NCBI GenBank assembly: GCA_003116875.1 | Contig: BCKT01000001.1 | Coordinates: 2,475,486 to 2,539,485, forward strand | DNA: 64,000 nucleotides | Direction: 5' to 3' | From: Takashimella koratensis | Taxonomy: Eukaryota; Basidiomycota; Tremellomycetes; Trichosporonales; Tetragoniomycetaceae | Part shown: one piece after another, positions 1 to 12,610 of the stretch | Layout: every line of letters begins with the position of its first letter | Numbering within the stretch: position 1 is the first letter of the stretch | The notes under the pieces: model-generated | Seen by the model: the letters and a program-made list of their open reading frames with translations, nothing else | Databases searched by the model: none | What the model was told of the DNA's origin: nothing | Translations under genes and position numbers: made by a program

Positions 1-886
1 CGAAGTGTTTGAGCCATTTGGAGAGATTGAGTTTGTTGATCTCCACTTGGACTTCGTGAGTGCCTTGGAAGAAATTCTGGGACGTGAAGCAGGAGAGGGG
101 AATATCCCTCAGTTTACGTGTGATCTCATGCTGACTTGTCTGCAGCACGGTCAGAGCAAAGGAACTGGCTACGTCCAATTCAAAGACCTCTCTTCTGCTC
201 AAATGGCACTCGACGCGATGCACAACTTTGAGCTTGCTGGTCAAAAAATCCGCGTTCAGCCGATCCAGACTCGGTCCGACGCTGGTCCCGAGCGAATCGA
301 CGATGGGACGAGTGGGCATATGCCAAAGCTTGATCACAAGACGAGGCAACAGCTCATGTACAAGTTGGCCAGGGAGGAGATGCCGACTGCGCGAACGGGT
401 GGGTCGACACCAGGTGGTGGAGCACAGGCAGGGTCTCAGGCGAGGTCGACACCGCCGGTTAAAACGGAACCTGTCAGGCCGACGACGTTTGTGCTTGTCG
501 GCAACATGTTTAACCCAGACGAGTGAGTGTCCCGTAGTCTCAGCGGATCGGAGGGAAGCGAGGATGTGAGCTGACATGTCTGCAGAGAGACAGAGAGGAA
601 CTGGGATCTGGACCTCGCGGAGGACGTCAAAGATGAGGTCGAGCGGCAATACGGCCGAGTCGGTCGTATCAAGGTGGATAAGATGTCTGCGGTGAGTACG
701 GATTCAAGACTTCTGGCTTGGCCTAGGTCATTTGCTGACTTTTGGGTTCAGGGCGACGTGTATATCGAGTTTGCCGTACTTGATGCGTCTGAAGCAGCTG
801 TCAAGGGTCTCAACGGGCGGTTCTTTGGTGGGAAACAACTAAAGGCTGGGTTCATCTCCGAAGGTCTGTTCAAGGCGCACATGTAG
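1..886 (+). CDS. RBM39/Rsd1-type splicing factor, 3' part (5' end outside window)
   Basis: C-terminal part of an RNA-binding splicing factor of the RBM39 (CAPER/Rsd1) family, which links U2 snRNP and U2AF factors. Four exons are inferred: 1-55, 146-522, 586-691 and 752-886; each join keeps the frame. The first two exons finish an RRM (phrases FEPFGEIEFVDL, GTGYVQFKDL and FELAGQKIRVQPIQ). A linker of about 80 residues rich in Gly, Thr and Pro follows. The last two exons encode a U2AF-homology motif (UHM) RRM starting TTFVLVGNMFNPDE and containing the UHM signature GRFFGGK near its end, which in this family binds tryptophan-bearing ligand peptides. The protein stops 12 residues after that motif, as expected. 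The RS-rich N-terminus and first RRM would lie left of base 1. The family call is firm; the exact orthologue name is inference. Confidence 0.88.
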
Positions 887-3800
887 TCAAGGAATGCATG
901 GTTTGATTTGGCGGGTTCCCTGCTTGTGTGTGAACGTAGAAGACGAAGCGGACAGAGGGATACATGATTTCGCTCGGAAAGATACGGAACAAGGATTGTG
1001 ACTCACAACTGCGGACAAGGGGGGGGGGGGGGGGGGGGGGGGGATTTGGGAGTCGAGAATCGAGAGTCGAAGGCTGAGAAAGCTCGTACTGCCGAAACAT
1101 CCACTCCTCAGCCAGACTTGTACTCCTCTACGCAGACGTACGACACCCACGCTGATCCTCTCCTCGGCCCTGTCTATCACGGCGCCGGGGGGGGCGTTCA
1201 ATGGGCGGCGAGGTACTGCCCATCATCCAGGTACCCACCCAGCCTGCTGACAGGTCCGTGCATGCCGCGGTTTGGATGAGACCGTGGGTTGGGACATTCC
1301 TCATTCCGCGCACTTACTCTCCCTCCCCTGGCACGTTGAACCGAGGAATGTTGGTCCCAATCTCAACTGACGGGCCAGCAGACGCCACCAAAAAACCCAA
1401 AACGAAAAAAAAAATTACAGGAATTTCCGGAGCGATACGGATGAATAACAAACATGTTGCTTGAGATGCACACATACTGTACATGAGACGGCTGGACATT
1501 GGGCGGTGACTGCTCGACTCAATTGAGCACCGACTGTCGGACGTGTTGCATCGCTTCGGACATGGGTTGGTGAGGTACCGCTCCTGCTGTCATGCTTGGG
1601 TCCAGGTCAGTTAGATTTTGACCTTGGGTTAGTTACTCGGTGAGTACTTGGAGAACCTTGCACCCTTCACTCTTCGGTCAAGATTGGGACCCATCAGCAG
1701 TACTGCAGCCACGGAATTCACCACCACCAACGGCACATTGGCCGCCACCAGCACCTACCTCCACCGCCACCACCACCACCACCACCAACGCCTCCACTCA
1801 CGTGAACGTGAACGCCGAAGAGATGACCCTCGAAGGGTGACTCGGAGAGTTGGAAAAGGCTGGTTGAAACAGTTGAACGCCTTACGAGACCTCCCTGACT
1901 ACGTCGACTATTTTGTTCCCGACGAGCTGACGGACTGCGGTGAGTATCACAAGCTCAGTCTTGGGGTCAAGTAGCTGTGCATGTATTGCGTCCTTTGTTG
2001 CGTCCCGGATGCACATCGTCCTGCATAGATCATACTGGTCCTGGGTATCCACTCACAACAGTCCGTCGCGGTCCACGAGCGGCAAGGGACCACTTCAAAC
2101 CAGTGCTTCGCGATGCATCCCGCCCCCCGTGAAACTCATCCGAGAGAGTCAGTCCATAAGAGTTTGCGTTCAGCCAGAACAGCTGCGAGTGAGAGTAAGC
2201 GGATGCCTCTCGTCTCGTCTCAAGCATGGACACGGACCGAGCACCCACCTTGTACCGACGACCCAATAGAGCTAGCTTGAAGCACACTGGCGCTCGAGCA
2301 CAGAGCTCATTGTGTATCGTCCCAGCGATAGATGACGATACCGAAGATGAGGCGCAGATGGGATGTGAGCTGAACCAACTTGTGAGTAGAAGAGAGCGAG
2401 AAAAACCGAATGAAAAGAGCAAGGGGGGTTTCTGCAAGTTCCAGACGACAAGACTACTCGCTACTCCCCTCGACTGTCAACAAAACCACTCCGCTACCTC
2501 ACCATCTCCCGTCTCCCAAATCATCGTCGCTGGTCTCGGCCTCGACTCGACCAGCTGCGACAGCTCGCCAGCTCGCTTCCACTCTTACGCCAATTGCTCG
2601 TTGCGGGTGGAATGGGTGGAGCATCGATATGAGCACAGATGAACGTGGCTTCTGCGTCGAGATTACAATTCAACGGCGATGGTGAGCGAGCTGGGCTTTA
2701 GGTCTTACCCAGTCCGGCGAGCATCGGGGTCGACGTTGAGAACGTGGTCGGTGCGAGCCACGATAAGCATATGCGGTGGCTGCTGTCGAGGCTGGGTGCC
2801 GGGGGTTGGGTCCTCAGTCCCCAGACAACTCTGGGTACGCGCTGGTCACCGATGCATACAGAGGACGGTCGCGTGTATCAGTAGCGCTCGTGGCAAAACG
2901 TGGTCGGCCGCCGAAAGCAGAAACCACCGAGATAGGCTTTTCAGTTATTGAGGCTCAATCAATTAAATCGACCATGCATTGAATTGTCTCGGGCGTCATC
3001 AATGCTCGCCAGGGGTCAGATTGAGGAACTCATTTGAATTGAGGGGTTGAATAGCTCATAAACCGTCCATTTTTTTTGTATTCGACAACGAGTCACTCGC
3101 GCTTGCTGAAACCCGGATTCGGTGATCTCAATTGATAGATTGCGAGCGCGTCGTGTTGTCGCGTTGCGGTAAATACAATGCAGAGGTGACACTGATCACT
3201 CAGCCGTTAACCATATCAACGCCAATAGGCAAAGTGAGTCGTTTGAATGCTCACGAGCACGTTGTGGCTCAAGCCAACAATGCAGGCCAAGGATACATGC
3301 AAGACAACCGTGGATGTTGCTCTCCCGTACCGTATCCGTACCGGTTGTAGAATAAACCGGGTGTCTGGTAGATACGGTACCGCTCGGAAGGTACCGCGAG
3401 GGAGGTACCGTACGGGAGCGACGTCGTCTCGGCTACGAGTAGACGAAAGAGATAGCTACCAACACGTCCACGCAGTCAGGGATGAAACGAGATTAAACTC
3501 TATCCTCCCTCCGTTTGCTCCTTCGTTTTTGACGCGAGACTTGCCCGTATGAGGTTTTAGTCTGTTTGTTGTATGCTCTTGATTAGATTTGGTTCATTTA
3601 GACCCAATTCAGCATCAATCTATGTATGTCGTTTTTTTGGCTTGGCCTTGGTTGTTTCGTGCTTGTTTTGAATAGCCGTTTTTACGCGACCGCCTGTGTC
3701 AGATGAGACTAGTGAGCGGGGCTCGATGAGATCTGTGACCCCCGACGACACCGCCGGTCACTTGTCACTCCCCGTAACTCGATTCCAGCAAACTTCAAAC

Positions 3801-5880
3801 TCGCCCTTGTCCATGGGAATTGGAAACCGTGACAGTTACTGATTTGGTTCGGTGACGAAGAGTTTATAGACCCCAAACGCAAGTGGAGCCAGATTGAGGA
3901 CCGGTAGTGAACCCTTCATGCATCCCGAGTCCGTTGAGTAGAAGGGGTGGGAAACTAATCTGTGAAAACGAGTGACCCCCGTTGCCCGCTAATTCTCGGT
4001 GACCCCATCGCTGACCGCCGAGTGACCCCGTCGAAGCCCCCGTTTATCGACATAGATAACCGGTTACAACTCCTCCGACCCTCACCCTCAAACCCACCGT
4101 TGCTGTCATCCAGGGCTGTACAAAGCTGGTATTGAGGTACTGGTCTGAAATCCACTCAATCCCCGACGCGCCTACTTCCACCTCTGTTCCGATGCCTCTG
4201 CCGTAACGCGAGACAAACAGAATCCTCCGCGACAAAGTTCAACATCTCCCTGCAGGCATAGTAAGAAAAAACGCCACTCGGGTAAGACCATGCAACGGTC
4301 ATTGGCCATATTTCCCCGTTCACGTCGGTGCGACCCAGCTGACTGGAGACGCCTATCTCCGTAGCTCCCCTCCACTTTCTAGACCCCTTGACTCATGGGT
4401 CATTAGCTCAAGCCACCACGTACTGCCACCTCTCGTGAGAAGGACCTAGGCCCATGGTGAAGCCTGTGCCGAGCAAGGTTGCCGCCCCGGAGACCGGGCG
4501 CCGTCCTGAGTTGCCACGAGACTGCGACCAACGCTAAGCCCTCAAGGCGCCAGTAACGAGAAAAGGTCCATAGCCTAAGCCAGGTGCTTTTGGTTCCGTT
4601 GCGCTGTTGTTTGTGCGGGGGGACTGTGCGATTCCAGTAACGGGATTGGATTGTAAGCATCCGGTTAGACAGAATGCAGAACACGGCTTTGGGTGAATGT
4701 AGAACATACCGATGCCTATCCATTCCATGCTCATCCATTCCTCTTCGCACCTCCCGCCTCTCATCCCGTAGATCGTCAGGACACTCCCAGACATGGCACA
4801 TTGATCCACAGAATAGACCCAGAGATCTGGGATTGCCCGGGTGGAGGAATGCTGATCCACCTGAACCCCGTGGGTTGAGACGCCCGTGGACAGGCGTCGT
4901 GTGTGCGGTGTTAGAGACAGCCTGAACTGTAAATCTCGACCCCACCCAGGCCCAGCAAAGCCACGAGGCGTTTTTGGGTGTCAGGATGTTTTTTTCTCCC
5001 CTACGAGCTTTTCTGCGAATGCCCCGGACTTTGCCAGGCATACTCAGCCATAATTAATCTCCGAGTAGAGGCTGCCCGGGAGCCCCCGCCCAACGCCACA
5101 GGCTCGAGCCCTTCGGAGCGTTGTTCGGGGAAAAGACCCTGCAGCTGGGGCGACCCTTTATGAGGGCCCAGAGCGCTTTCAGCGATCCAAAACGCTGGGA
5201 CGGGTCGTGTGCAGGTGCACAGAGGCATCGGGTGGTTAAAGTTTGAAGGCGTTTTTCTAGTCCAGCACACGGCCCAAGCAGCCAAGGCCCCCGGCAGGGT
5301 CAAGGTCAAACTCAATTGCTCCGAGCCATCCTCCGGTCTCAATTTGCCCACAACCTGCTGGACACACCGGACCCTTTTAAAGCCGCCAAGCGCCTTGGCT
5401 CCCTCGCCTCCCTTGGCTTCGGGTCTTGTCGAGTCACGCGAGAAATAGAGTTTTCTGCGAGCTTACCCTCCAGTGGTCATTCCCAAGATTTCGCCGCCAG
5501 GGTAAGGGCAAAGCAGCAGGTCGAACGCCCGATCGCTAAAGGCCTACGACAACTCACCAATTCAATCATTTGACCCGGATGCGAACAAGTCGTCCAGGCC
5601 TGAGACCTCTACCTCGTGCAGCTCCACTCGTTCGCCCCCCCAGACCACCCTGCAGTCGCCGAGCAGGGCTGGATCTCAGCCCCTGGATACCTCTGTACCG
5701 GGACGATCCCTTTATAGGAACGAGGCGTCCGGAGAGTAAAGGATCTAAGTTTGTGACATCGGTTGGGTATGATCCGGTGCTTAGGAGAAAAGGACGTTCG
5801 TAATTATTGTAATTTTTGCGTGCGGTGAGGTACAACAGCACGCACCCGGGTTCATCAAGCTTATCCCCGCGCGGCAGCTG
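887..5880. other. gene-poor stretch of about 5 kb
   Basis: No gene can be supported here. Open frames exist on both strands (the longest is 212 codons, minus, 4403-5041) but none reads like a protein family or has convincing splice structure. Visible items are a 25-G run at 1019-1043, a CAC/CCA microsatellite near 1760-1790, a cluster of inverted repeats around GGTACC at 3320-3420, and repeated GTGACCCC words at 3737-4030. A short stretch at 1881-1951, ending LPDYVDYFVPDELTDC before a GTGAGT donor, has coding-like composition and could be an exon or gene relic, but it cannot be connected to anything. GGCGTTTTT words recur at about 4968 and 5250. The stretch may be a promoter-rich spacer, decayed transposon sequence, or hold non-coding RNA. 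Confidence 0.5.
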
Positions 5881-5886
5881 CTCAAT

Positions 5887-7353
5887 GTCTCTCCTTGCAC
5901 TCCTTCATCTGTTTCGCAGATTGTGACAGGGAAAAACTTTACGGCTGTCTCTCTACGTCGCCCCCCCGTGGTCTCCGTTCGCTCTCCCCCGACCCACCGC
6001 CGCTGCCGCCCCCTCCTCTCTGAATCCTTCCGACCAGACACTTTTGCGTCGCCTCTCAATTGAATCGTATCTCTATTCTATTCAGTCTGGCCATTGTCAC
6101 TCTCTCACGTTTTTTACTCCATCCGTTGAGACGTTTCGAAATCGCTCTACGCTTGTCACCGCCGCTATCCACTCGTTCGCTTCGCCTAGCTCCTCCCGGA
6201 CGCCGACCTTGCGCCCAAACAGTCACCGACTTCCCAGCCACGTCGTGAGACGTTCTGGATCCTGTGTGATCGCCAGACAGGCGCAGCCCTTTACCATATC
6301 CCTCACCCCTGCACACCTCAGGCTATCTCGTAGCGCCAAACACACACCTGCCAAGTTCGGCGCTGAGAACGCTTTATCCATTCAACACACGTCGTCGACG
6401 CTACGCCACGGGGAGGCGTGCTGCACCAAAAGGCTCGCCAAAGAGTGATCGACCATCCAACAACGTTTTGCGCCGTCTCTATCTTGTCTCGTCTGTTTTA
6501 CCTGTTCGGCTGAGCTTATTCCCTTCCCTACTCGCCCCTTGTCCGCCTCGACTCGTCCCCGTCAACGGACCCTCTGTGCGATCGAGAAGTGACAGACCGG
6601 CCTCCGTTCACAACATCAGATACACCCATCCCATCTCCTTCACCATTGTAGATAAATACCCACCCGCATCATCGACAATTATTCCAACTCTTCCCCCAAC
6701 ACAACACAACTCAACCCACTCAATAGTCTCTATCGAATAGCGACCTCACCCAACTCATTCTACACTCCTTTGGTACTGCCTTCCACACTTGCCAACCACC
6801 GTCACCAACCAGTGAGTACCTTGTACCCAACCTCCACCTCTCACCTCCACCACCACCCACCACCACCACACCCTACTCCCCGTTGCCACTCTTCTACCGC
6901 CTCATTCCTCTCTTTCCCACACCGCGTCACCAGATTCCCGTTTGAATCTTGACCGGTTCCCCCTCGCTGCCGCGACGCCCGAGATCACGGGACTTGATCC
7001 CCGACTCTCCCTGACTAGCGGCGTACATCCCCCCTACCCCCGTCTCATCCCCACCTGCCAAACTCTATCTTGACCTGATTTGTCTCGACAAAGCGAAAAG
7101 GAACCGCGCTAACAGAGCTAAAAGCCTACGATCCCCTTACCTCAAACCTACCTTTTCCTTTCCCGTGAACCACCATCAACACATCTCAACCCCACTATCT
7201 CATCATCGACCACACTACTGCTTGCTCCCCGATACACTATTGATAAACAACACCAATCTACAAACATCATCGAGCATCTTCTTTCCCATTTTAGCACCAT
7301 CTATTTATCTTGCAACGCCCCCTTCTTTCCCCCTCGCCGCTTTGCAATTGATC
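5887..7353 (+). promoter_or_regulatory. ATG-free pyrimidine-rich leader/promoter of the HMG-box gene
   Basis: Between the ATG at 5884 and the start codon at 7354 I find no ATG in any frame of the plus strand, over 1467 bases. The stretch is rich in C and T. A possible leader intron runs from the GTGAGT at 6812 to a CAG or AACAG acceptor before 7120. The simplest reading is a very long 5' untranslated leader kept free of upstream AUG so that scanning ribosomes reach the HMG-box start. Where transcription starts cannot be seen from sequence. Confidence 0.55.
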
Positions 7354-8587
7354 ATGTCTTCTACATCTATTCTCTTCCCCACCCTCTCTGTCCCCCACCA
7401 ATCATTCGTCTCCAACACCAACAACTCGTCCAACGCCACCTGGTCCTCCAACGGTACTGGTAGCGCACCCTACACGCCTCGCACCACGCCGCCCGCTCTC
7501 GCCCCGTCCCCTCCTCAGGACTACTTCTCTCGTCGCATGTCCACCTACTCGTACGGCGCCGACAGCAACGCCACCGCGACCACCAACACGATGATCCCTA
7601 CCCCAATCTCGCCAGAGTCCAAGCACGGTCACGTCTCGTCCCTCTCTCCAACCTCGATGGACGCCGACGTCGCGCATAATGCACACCACGGCTACCCTAC
7701 CCTTGCTCACCACCACGGGCTCGCCACCGGTGCACCGATGCTCAACCCGGTCCTCGACATCCAAACCGACTCGTCGGGCTTCCCCATTGTCGGCGACGTT
7801 GAGGACTGGGACTCGCTCCCGCAGATCCTCAAGCAGCCGGTCAAGAAGGACGGTACCCCTCCTCGTCCCATGAACGCCTACTTCATTTTCATGCGCCTTC
7901 GTCGTCCGCAGATCGCCGCCAAGGAGCCATCCCTCACCACCGGCCAAATCTCCACCCAGCTTGGCAAAGAGTGGGCTTCCATGGACCGAGTAAGTTCATC
8001 CTGCCAACCTTAAATGGGCTTGTTGCTAACTTTATTCTCAGGATGAGAAGTCCCGATGGAACGACATGGCGGACCGCCTGTTGCGCGCGTTCAAGAAGAA
8101 GTACCCCGACTACCAGTACGAGCGCTCGTCATCGAAGAAGCCGAAGAAGGGTGCTATGCTTGGTGACCGCTCGGTCTCTCGCTCCCACCGCGGTCTCGGT
8201 GACGGCATCTCTGCACCTACTTTTGAGCGCCACCTCAACGTCCGCTCGCACCCTTACGCTGGTCAGCCCTACCCCGTTGGCCCTTCGTCATACGCTGGGC
8301 AAACCTCGATGCTCGGTCACGGATACCCTCAGCACATACCGGCGCAGTACTATTACCCACCTCCGCAGGCTGTCGCGCCCCAGGGCCAGATGACCGGCTG
8401 GAACGGGTACGACTACAGCTACGCGCAGACCGCGGCTCACGAGGTTCCCCGAAACGTTAGCGCGACCATGTCGAACAACGCCTACGCTTCCTACCCCATG
8501 TACGCTCAGCCACAAACAGCACGACACGTCTCGGCACTCTACATGTCAGCAGACCACCCGCCTTCGTCCCCCGAGGACTACGCATAG
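7354..8587 (+). CDS. HMG-box (MATA_HMG/SOX-like) transcription factor
   Basis: DNA-binding regulator of about 393 residues in two exons (7354-7989, 8042-8587) with a 52-nt intron inside the HMG box. The box starts near residue 168 with PPRPMNAYFIFMRLRRPQI, continues with SLTTGQISTQLGKEW, and after the intron reads DEKSRWNDMADRLLRAFKKKYPDYQYE. This is the sequence-specific type of HMG domain found in fungal mating and morphogenesis regulators such as Ste11, Prf1 and Rox1. A basic KKPKKG patch follows, fit for nuclear import. The first 165 residues are Ser/Thr/Pro-rich and the C-terminal third is Tyr/Gln/Pro-rich, as in activation domains. The start is the first ATG after a 1.47-kb ATG-free leader. 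The GTG at 7165 in the same frame is not needed. Target genes are unknown. Confidence 0.9.
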
Positions 8588-9404
8588 TTTGCTCGCTCGC
8601 TACTTAGGCTGTGTATCATGGACATTTAGGGATCTATTATTCTTCTCATCTCAATTATCGTACAACCAAGTATACTGCTATACCACTATACCCAGATCTT
8701 TTGTCAGTAAAAATCAGCTCGTGTGCCTCGTTGTCTTTTGTAATTCTTGTATCGTATAGTATCAATATGTCTACGAGCGATTATATCAATGAATACAAGT
8801 TTGTCGTTACCACAAGTTGTCCATTCTATCAACGAGCTCTCCGAGACGATGATGCCTGTTGACCATTTGACCTGTGAAGAAGACCCAACTCCGAGACGTT
8901 GGCTACCAGTGGCAAACCCAGCGCTGACATTCCCTTCTCCACCGCACGTGCTGCAAATCCTATTCAAGGCTCACTATAAACTCCTAGTCTCCGTGTCTCA
9001 CTTTGAAGCAAGGTGGAACAGCACCCGACTCGGGTCAAGCTCAGGTCTTTTCGTCGATAGTTTCCAGACAAACGCCCCTAAAAACACCCGATTCCTTCCC
9101 CGCTTGTCTTGCACGATCCCCCCCGGCTTGTCTGAGTCTGTCTCAATTCACACACCGCGGTGGGTAAGACTTGTCTCACTTCTAGGCATGTGTCTCTCTA
9201 CCCTTCGCGGGGCCCACAGTCTCACAAACACGGGAGGATCGGGGTTGCGCGGTACGTACTCTCCGACCCGCCCTCAATTCACCGTTCGCGGAAAAGGGTC
9301 GTTCCAGTCAATTGGCACAAAATGGCACGCTGATCGTCGCTCGTCATATTAAATTCACTGCATCTCATCCTACGGTCGGTACAAATCCCAACGTTGGCTC
9401 TCAA
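8588..9404. other. gap between convergent genes
   Basis: Lies between the stop of the HMG-box gene and the stop of the aminopeptidase gene on the other strand, so it should hold both 3' untranslated regions. AT-rich words at 8640-8800 (for example AATTCTTGTATCG) could serve poly(A) addition. No conserved coding frame was found. Confidence 0.6.
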
Positions 9405-12334
9405 TCAAAGATCGACACCCAGATCCTTGGCGATCATCTTTCGTGCAATGGGGTGCTGGAGAGGATTGAAAATCAGTTATTAGCCGAGTGCCGGGAGAGA
9501 GGTATGCGGGATACGACGATTATGCAAGGTGGCGTCGAGTTTTTTTTACCTCCGCGCCTATGGTTTTTCGCCACAGGCGTCAAAAGGCGTACCCCCTCGT
9601 GTCGTTGCCGGCATTTGCCGACCAGATTTAAGATCCAGCGGAAAAACGCCTCCCTCTCCTTGGACTAACTCCTCCCGGGAAAACCCACGAGGAAAGGGAC
9701 AAAATCTCTTAATGAAATCCAGGGTCTACTCACATAAAACGCCTGGTTGTCCTTGAAAGTCTGTTTGGCCAGTTCGGGAGCTTGCTCGTTGAGCAGCTTG
9801 TAGATAGGCTAATCGATCGACAAATCACCCAAGACAAGCGTCGGCAGAGATCGGCACGATGGTGATTACTTGTCAGCTTGTCAACCTGATCGACGCCCTG
9901 GAACAGGAACAGATAACGTGGCGTGTTAGGTACGCACGCGGTTGAACTTCATCCTGCCCTTGTCCGTGACCCAACCTGCAGGATGCGTCGTCAGTGCGAT
10001 GACAGGGGCGACTGAACCGTGCCAAACCGTGCCGCGGCGGGTCATCCAGTAAACCTTACGCCCTGGTCACATTCCTCCACTCACCCGCAGCCTTTTGTGC
10101 GTACTCTGGTCCTGACTTCAAAGCAATTTTGTAGAATCGGAGCTTGATCTCCGCGTTCTCTTGCTTATCAAGCCCGTAGAGCTCGTCAAGCGCCCTGACC
10201 GTGTGCGGTTCAAAGAGAACGGCATTGAGACCATCGAGGAAGACGCACTTTTGAGTCGATGAGAAAGACTCGATATCCTTTGGCGAAAACTTGGTCAGAT
10301 CGTGATCGTCACGGGCATCGATCCATCGCTGCGCGAGGGTGAGACAGGGCTTTGAAAGCGCGTCATCGTACTGCAGATCGACGCAGAGATCAAGCCCACT
10401 CCCGTGCAGCCACTGCGGAAAAAATCAGTAACCGAACAACTTTTCCATCTCGATCACACTAACCTCGTCCCAGTCGACCTTGCCAAGCTTGCGCACGTAC
10501 TCGTCCCCACCCGGCAGACTGCCAAAGTAGTGGAACAAGTGCGCACGCCACTGGCCCGTGTTGATTGAGGAGTTGGTGAACGTCTTGACATAGTCTTGCA
10601 TGTACGGGACGAAAAGGTCGAGACCACCGACGGTGCGCTCCAGGTGGAGAAGGAAGTTGGCGCCCTGGTGTCAGTCGAGCTCAGTAGCTGCCTACCTTTT
10701 CGTAAGGGACTTGGCTGTACCCCTCATCCGCTACCGTCAGCAAATTGTCTAGTCGCTTTACTCACGGTCCTCGTGGAGCTCGTAGTCGGGGAGAAGGCGC
10801 TGGAAGCGAGGGACGTTCTCATAGTCCTTCAGCGAGCCCTTGAGGAGGTTTCGGCCTATGGTGAGTGTCTACGCTGGGGTCTAAATCCTACCGATGATGT
10901 ACGAACTGATGTCAGCGTTGCTTAAATCGAAACCTACAGTTGACGCGCGGGCTCTCCCTCGATCTTGCCCACGACCAGACGCTCGAGGTACGTCGTCCAG
11001 CCTTCGTTGAGCCAAAAATGGCCCCACGATGCGCACCCGATGCTGTTTCCGAACCACGACTGACATGGTCAGCGGTTTGGTAGGTCGCAGACCTGCGGAC
11101 GCTCGATACGCCAACTTACGTGGCTGATTTCGTGCGCGATGACATCGACAAGACTGCGGTCGTGCGCGAGGAGCGTAGGGGTAGCAAAGGTGAGGCAACT
11201 GTTCTCCATGCCTGAGTAGGGTCAGTTTGTGCTGAACAGCGATAAAGCTAAGCTTACCTCCATAAGGGAACGACTTTGGCAAGATCAAAAAATCGTACAC
11301 GCCAAACCTGTATTCCGACGCAAAGTCCTCGGCGGCTGCAACTTGCCTAGCGTCTCAGCCTCTGATCGCGACCTATCACTCACTTTGCAGTATCCTCTTT
11401 GAACTCCCAATACGCCTCATCCATGGTTCCTGGCTCGGTCCAAACCCCCGACCTCCACTTCCTCCCCTCCATTTTCTCAAAAGGCTTATACACGACCTCT
11501 CCCGACGCGATCGCAATGAGGTAACTCGGAATCGCCACCGGTTGATCGTAAACGTACTCGACGAGGGTTCCAGGCTCAAGAGGTTCCTCGCTTGGAGGAG
11601 ACTGGCGGAGACCCGACATGAGGACCGGGAGGGTAGAGGTAACTCGGGAGGAGTAGGTGGATTTGATAGCGGGTGTGTCTTGGCATGGGAGGAGGGAGCG
11701 GCCGTGGATCTGGTAAGGTCAGGCATGATTCGGGAGGGAGAGAGGATAGACGTACTGCCTGGCTCTGAGAGTAGAGGTAAGGGTACTTGCCCGACTTGGT
11801 CTGCCTGGACAACGGTCAGCTTCGGCAACTTGTACAAGACGATAAGCTTACGCCGGCTCAAGCCATCCGACGGCGGTACATTCTTTTGTCGTCGAGTACG
11901 TGACTTTGATAATGATCTTGTCGCCCTTCTTGATCCCTTGGCCAAGCTTGACATGGAGTGCTTCGCCCATGACCCCAATCCGGTCATCGGTGTTCCATTC
12001 CTGTCGCTATCAGTCTGCTGGAAGCGAGCTAATCACGAAGAGGCATATAGCTCTGCATCGCCATGAAACGATCTGCACGACTCACCGCAACCTCTTCACC
12101 AACGGTGACTTGGGTGATACGGAGGAAGCTCGAGTCAAGAACGACCTCTTTGACCTCGTCCACGCCAGCGACGAGGTCCAACGTCGCGGTGCCCGAGATG
12201 AGCCGGGCGTCCCAGTCGATCGCCCAGACGAGGTCGATATGCTGGGTCTGGACGTCGAGGTAGTTGGACAAAGTGGACAGGTCGCGGTCCTGCGGTGCGG
12301 CCGGGGACCCAGTGAACAGCGGGGAGAATGACAT
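9405..12334 (-). CDS. leukotriene-A4-hydrolase-type zinc aminopeptidase (LAP2-like)
   Basis: M1-family metallopeptidase related to leukotriene A4 hydrolase and yeast Lap2, normally a cytosolic aminopeptidase with epoxide hydrolase activity. Exons read include 12086-12334, 11852-12000, 11756-11804, 11384-11709 and the last one, 9405-9455. The N-terminal beta domain begins [20 protein letters not shown] and has [13 protein letters not shown] and GTATLDL. The phrase SFPYGGMEN is the substrate-binding GxMEN loop. The zinc site is HEISH followed after 18 residues by E in WLNEGW; an intron splits the motif just after HEISH. The C-terminal helical domain ends [13 protein letters not shown], then a 278-nt intron, then [16 protein letters not shown]. 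An ATG further upstream (12418) is in frame, but the family N-terminus fits 12334. The gene looks intact. Confidence 0.93.
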
Positions 12335-12610
12335 GGTTGGGTGTTTGTATGGGATGAGGATGTTGCAAGACAAAGTTGAGATGGACGCCGCCGAGAATAG
12401 CGTCACCATGTGAGACACAGGGTCGGTCGGTTAACACCACGAGGTTGGCTGGGTGTGACACGTAGTAGAAGAGCACAGCGATTAGCAAAACAATCAAGTA
12501 ACGATACATCATGAGGGTGGTCTACAAATGTCCAACACAAGCACCAACGAGCCCAAGATCCCAAGAATGATGCAAGAGTTATAAACAGCTCCAGTCCCTG
12601 CTGCCTCGCT

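Noticed and set aside
4403..5041. 212-codon minus-strand frame
   Set aside because: Composition looks random, no family resemblance, no upstream splice signals; lies in a stretch with equally open frames on the other strand.
8747..9352. 201-codon plus-strand frame between convergent genes
   Set aside because: No conserved composition and overlaps the expected 3' untranslated regions.
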